From the NCBI GenBank assembly GCA_964561495.1, contig CAZLPW010000017.1:1-34428 (forward strand): a stretch of 34,428 nucleotides of DNA. Direction: 5' to 3'. The notes under the pieces are model-generated. The model did no database searches, was not told the origin of the DNA, and saw only the letters and a program-made list of their open reading frames with translations. Within the stretch, counting starts at the first letter, position 1; every line of letters begins with the position of its first letter. The stretch comes from CAZLPW01 sp964561495. Lineage in GTDB: Bacteria; Fidelibacterota; Marinisomatia; Marinisomatales; UBA1611. A program made the position numbers and the translations under genes. Positions 34,056 through 34,428 of this stretch are shown here, piece after piece.

Positions 34056-34428
34056 TTGATAACATTAAAGGGGTAGTATATAGAAAAGATATAACTTCTG
34101 CAATTATATCTATAAATGGGATTGGATATAAAGTTATTATGTCAATTAATTCTTTGGAAAAACTTCCTGAACTAAAAAATGAAGTTCAATTATTAGCATA
34201 TCTACATGTACGTGAAGACGTCTTGGATTTATATGGATTTATTAATGAGCATGAACGTGATATTTTTCATTTATTATTAAGTATAAATGGTATTGGACCA
34301 AAATTAGCAATTACCATTTTATCAGGAATTGAGCCAAGTCAATTAGAATTATGTATAATTGAAGCAGATGTCACAAGATTAACAAAAATACCTGGAGTGG
34401 GTTCTAAAACGGCAAAGAGGATGATTTT
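34052..34428 (+). CDS. ruvA: Holliday junction helicase subunit RuvA, 5' part
   Basis: From the ATG at 34052 the frame stays open to the window end (125 complete codons), so the C terminus is missing. The product begins MIDNIKGVVYRKD and contains AYLHVREDVLDLYGF (about residues 50-64) and two helix-hairpin-helix motifs: SINGIGPKLAITILSG (about 79-94) and KIPGVGSKTAKRM (about 112-124). RuvA holds the four-way junction for the RuvB motor. ruvB is expected just downstream or elsewhere. Confidence 0.96.
   Translation, partial: MIDNIKGVVYRKDITSAIISINGIGYKVIMSINSLEKLPELKNEVQLLAYLHVREDVLDLYGFINEHERDIFHLLLSINGIGPKLAITILSGIEPSQLELCIIEADVTRLTKIPGVGSKTAKRMI

Noticed and set aside
1..34428. Mobile elements, CRISPR arrays, tRNA or rRNA genes, defence systems
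   Set aside because: I looked for direct repeats with spacers, transposase or integrase motifs, cloverleaf-like GC-richer segments and defence genes, and found none. The window is a core-gene region.

Overview
The window is about 34.4 kb of very AT-rich bacterial DNA, by eye around 30% GC. It is almost entirely coding and, apart from the first gene, all on the + strand. Several traits point to the Fibrobacterota-Chlorobiota-Bacteroidota side of the bacterial tree: a complete batA-E set, a TonB-dependent receptor with an N-terminal carboxypeptidase-regulatory-like domain, a DUF5683 protein, a PorV/PorQ-like barrel protein and a SPOR protein. The low GC, tight packing, many TTG/GTG starts and a selA-selB pair together fit a marine Candidatus Marinimicrobia (SAR406)-type genome best. 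That assignment is inference; a Bacteroidota or Ignavibacteria relative cannot be excluded. Two runs of N (in dnaB and batA) show that this is a scaffolded draft assembly, probably from a metagenome or single cell.

Layout. (1) 1-1128, minus strand: 5' part of an OPT-family oligopeptide transporter. (2) 1129-3648: divergent control region with a clear TPP riboswitch that leads directly into a TonB-dependent receptor, probably an outer-membrane thiamin (or precursor) importer. (3) 3720-7398: ffh-rpsP-khpA-rimM-trmD-rplS, the classic SRP, ribosome and tRNA-modification operon. (4) 7560-14422: selA-selB (selenocysteine incorporation), mutS and an outer-membrane protein. (5) 14514-18254: yicC-gmk-rpoZ, a family 4 uracil-DNA glycosylase, and dnaB (interrupted by Ns). 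(6) 18254-22620: rel/spoT, an HU/IHF-like gene, ruvX and lnt. (7) 22602-26978: DUF5683, truA, a DegS-like protease, psd, pssA, DUF4321 and tatA, mostly envelope and phospholipid functions. (8) 27086-32806: batA-batB-batC-batD-batE and a SPOR protein. (9) 32828-34428: yebC-ruvC-ruvA, with ruvA cut by the window end.

From 3720 onward many genes overlap by 1-4 bases (ATGA, GTGA, TTGA, TAATG and TAGTG junctions), which implies translational coupling within several long transcripts. The genes cover information processing (SRP targeting, tRNA and ribosome maturation, selenocysteine decoding, replication, mismatch, uracil and Holliday-junction repair), the stringent response, and envelope biogenesis. 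No stretch over 300 bases lacks a gene. I saw no rRNA, tRNA, CRISPR array, insertion sequence, prophage or defence island. The most informative non-coding element is the riboswitch, whose conserved 3' end also contains the ribosome binding site of the receptor.
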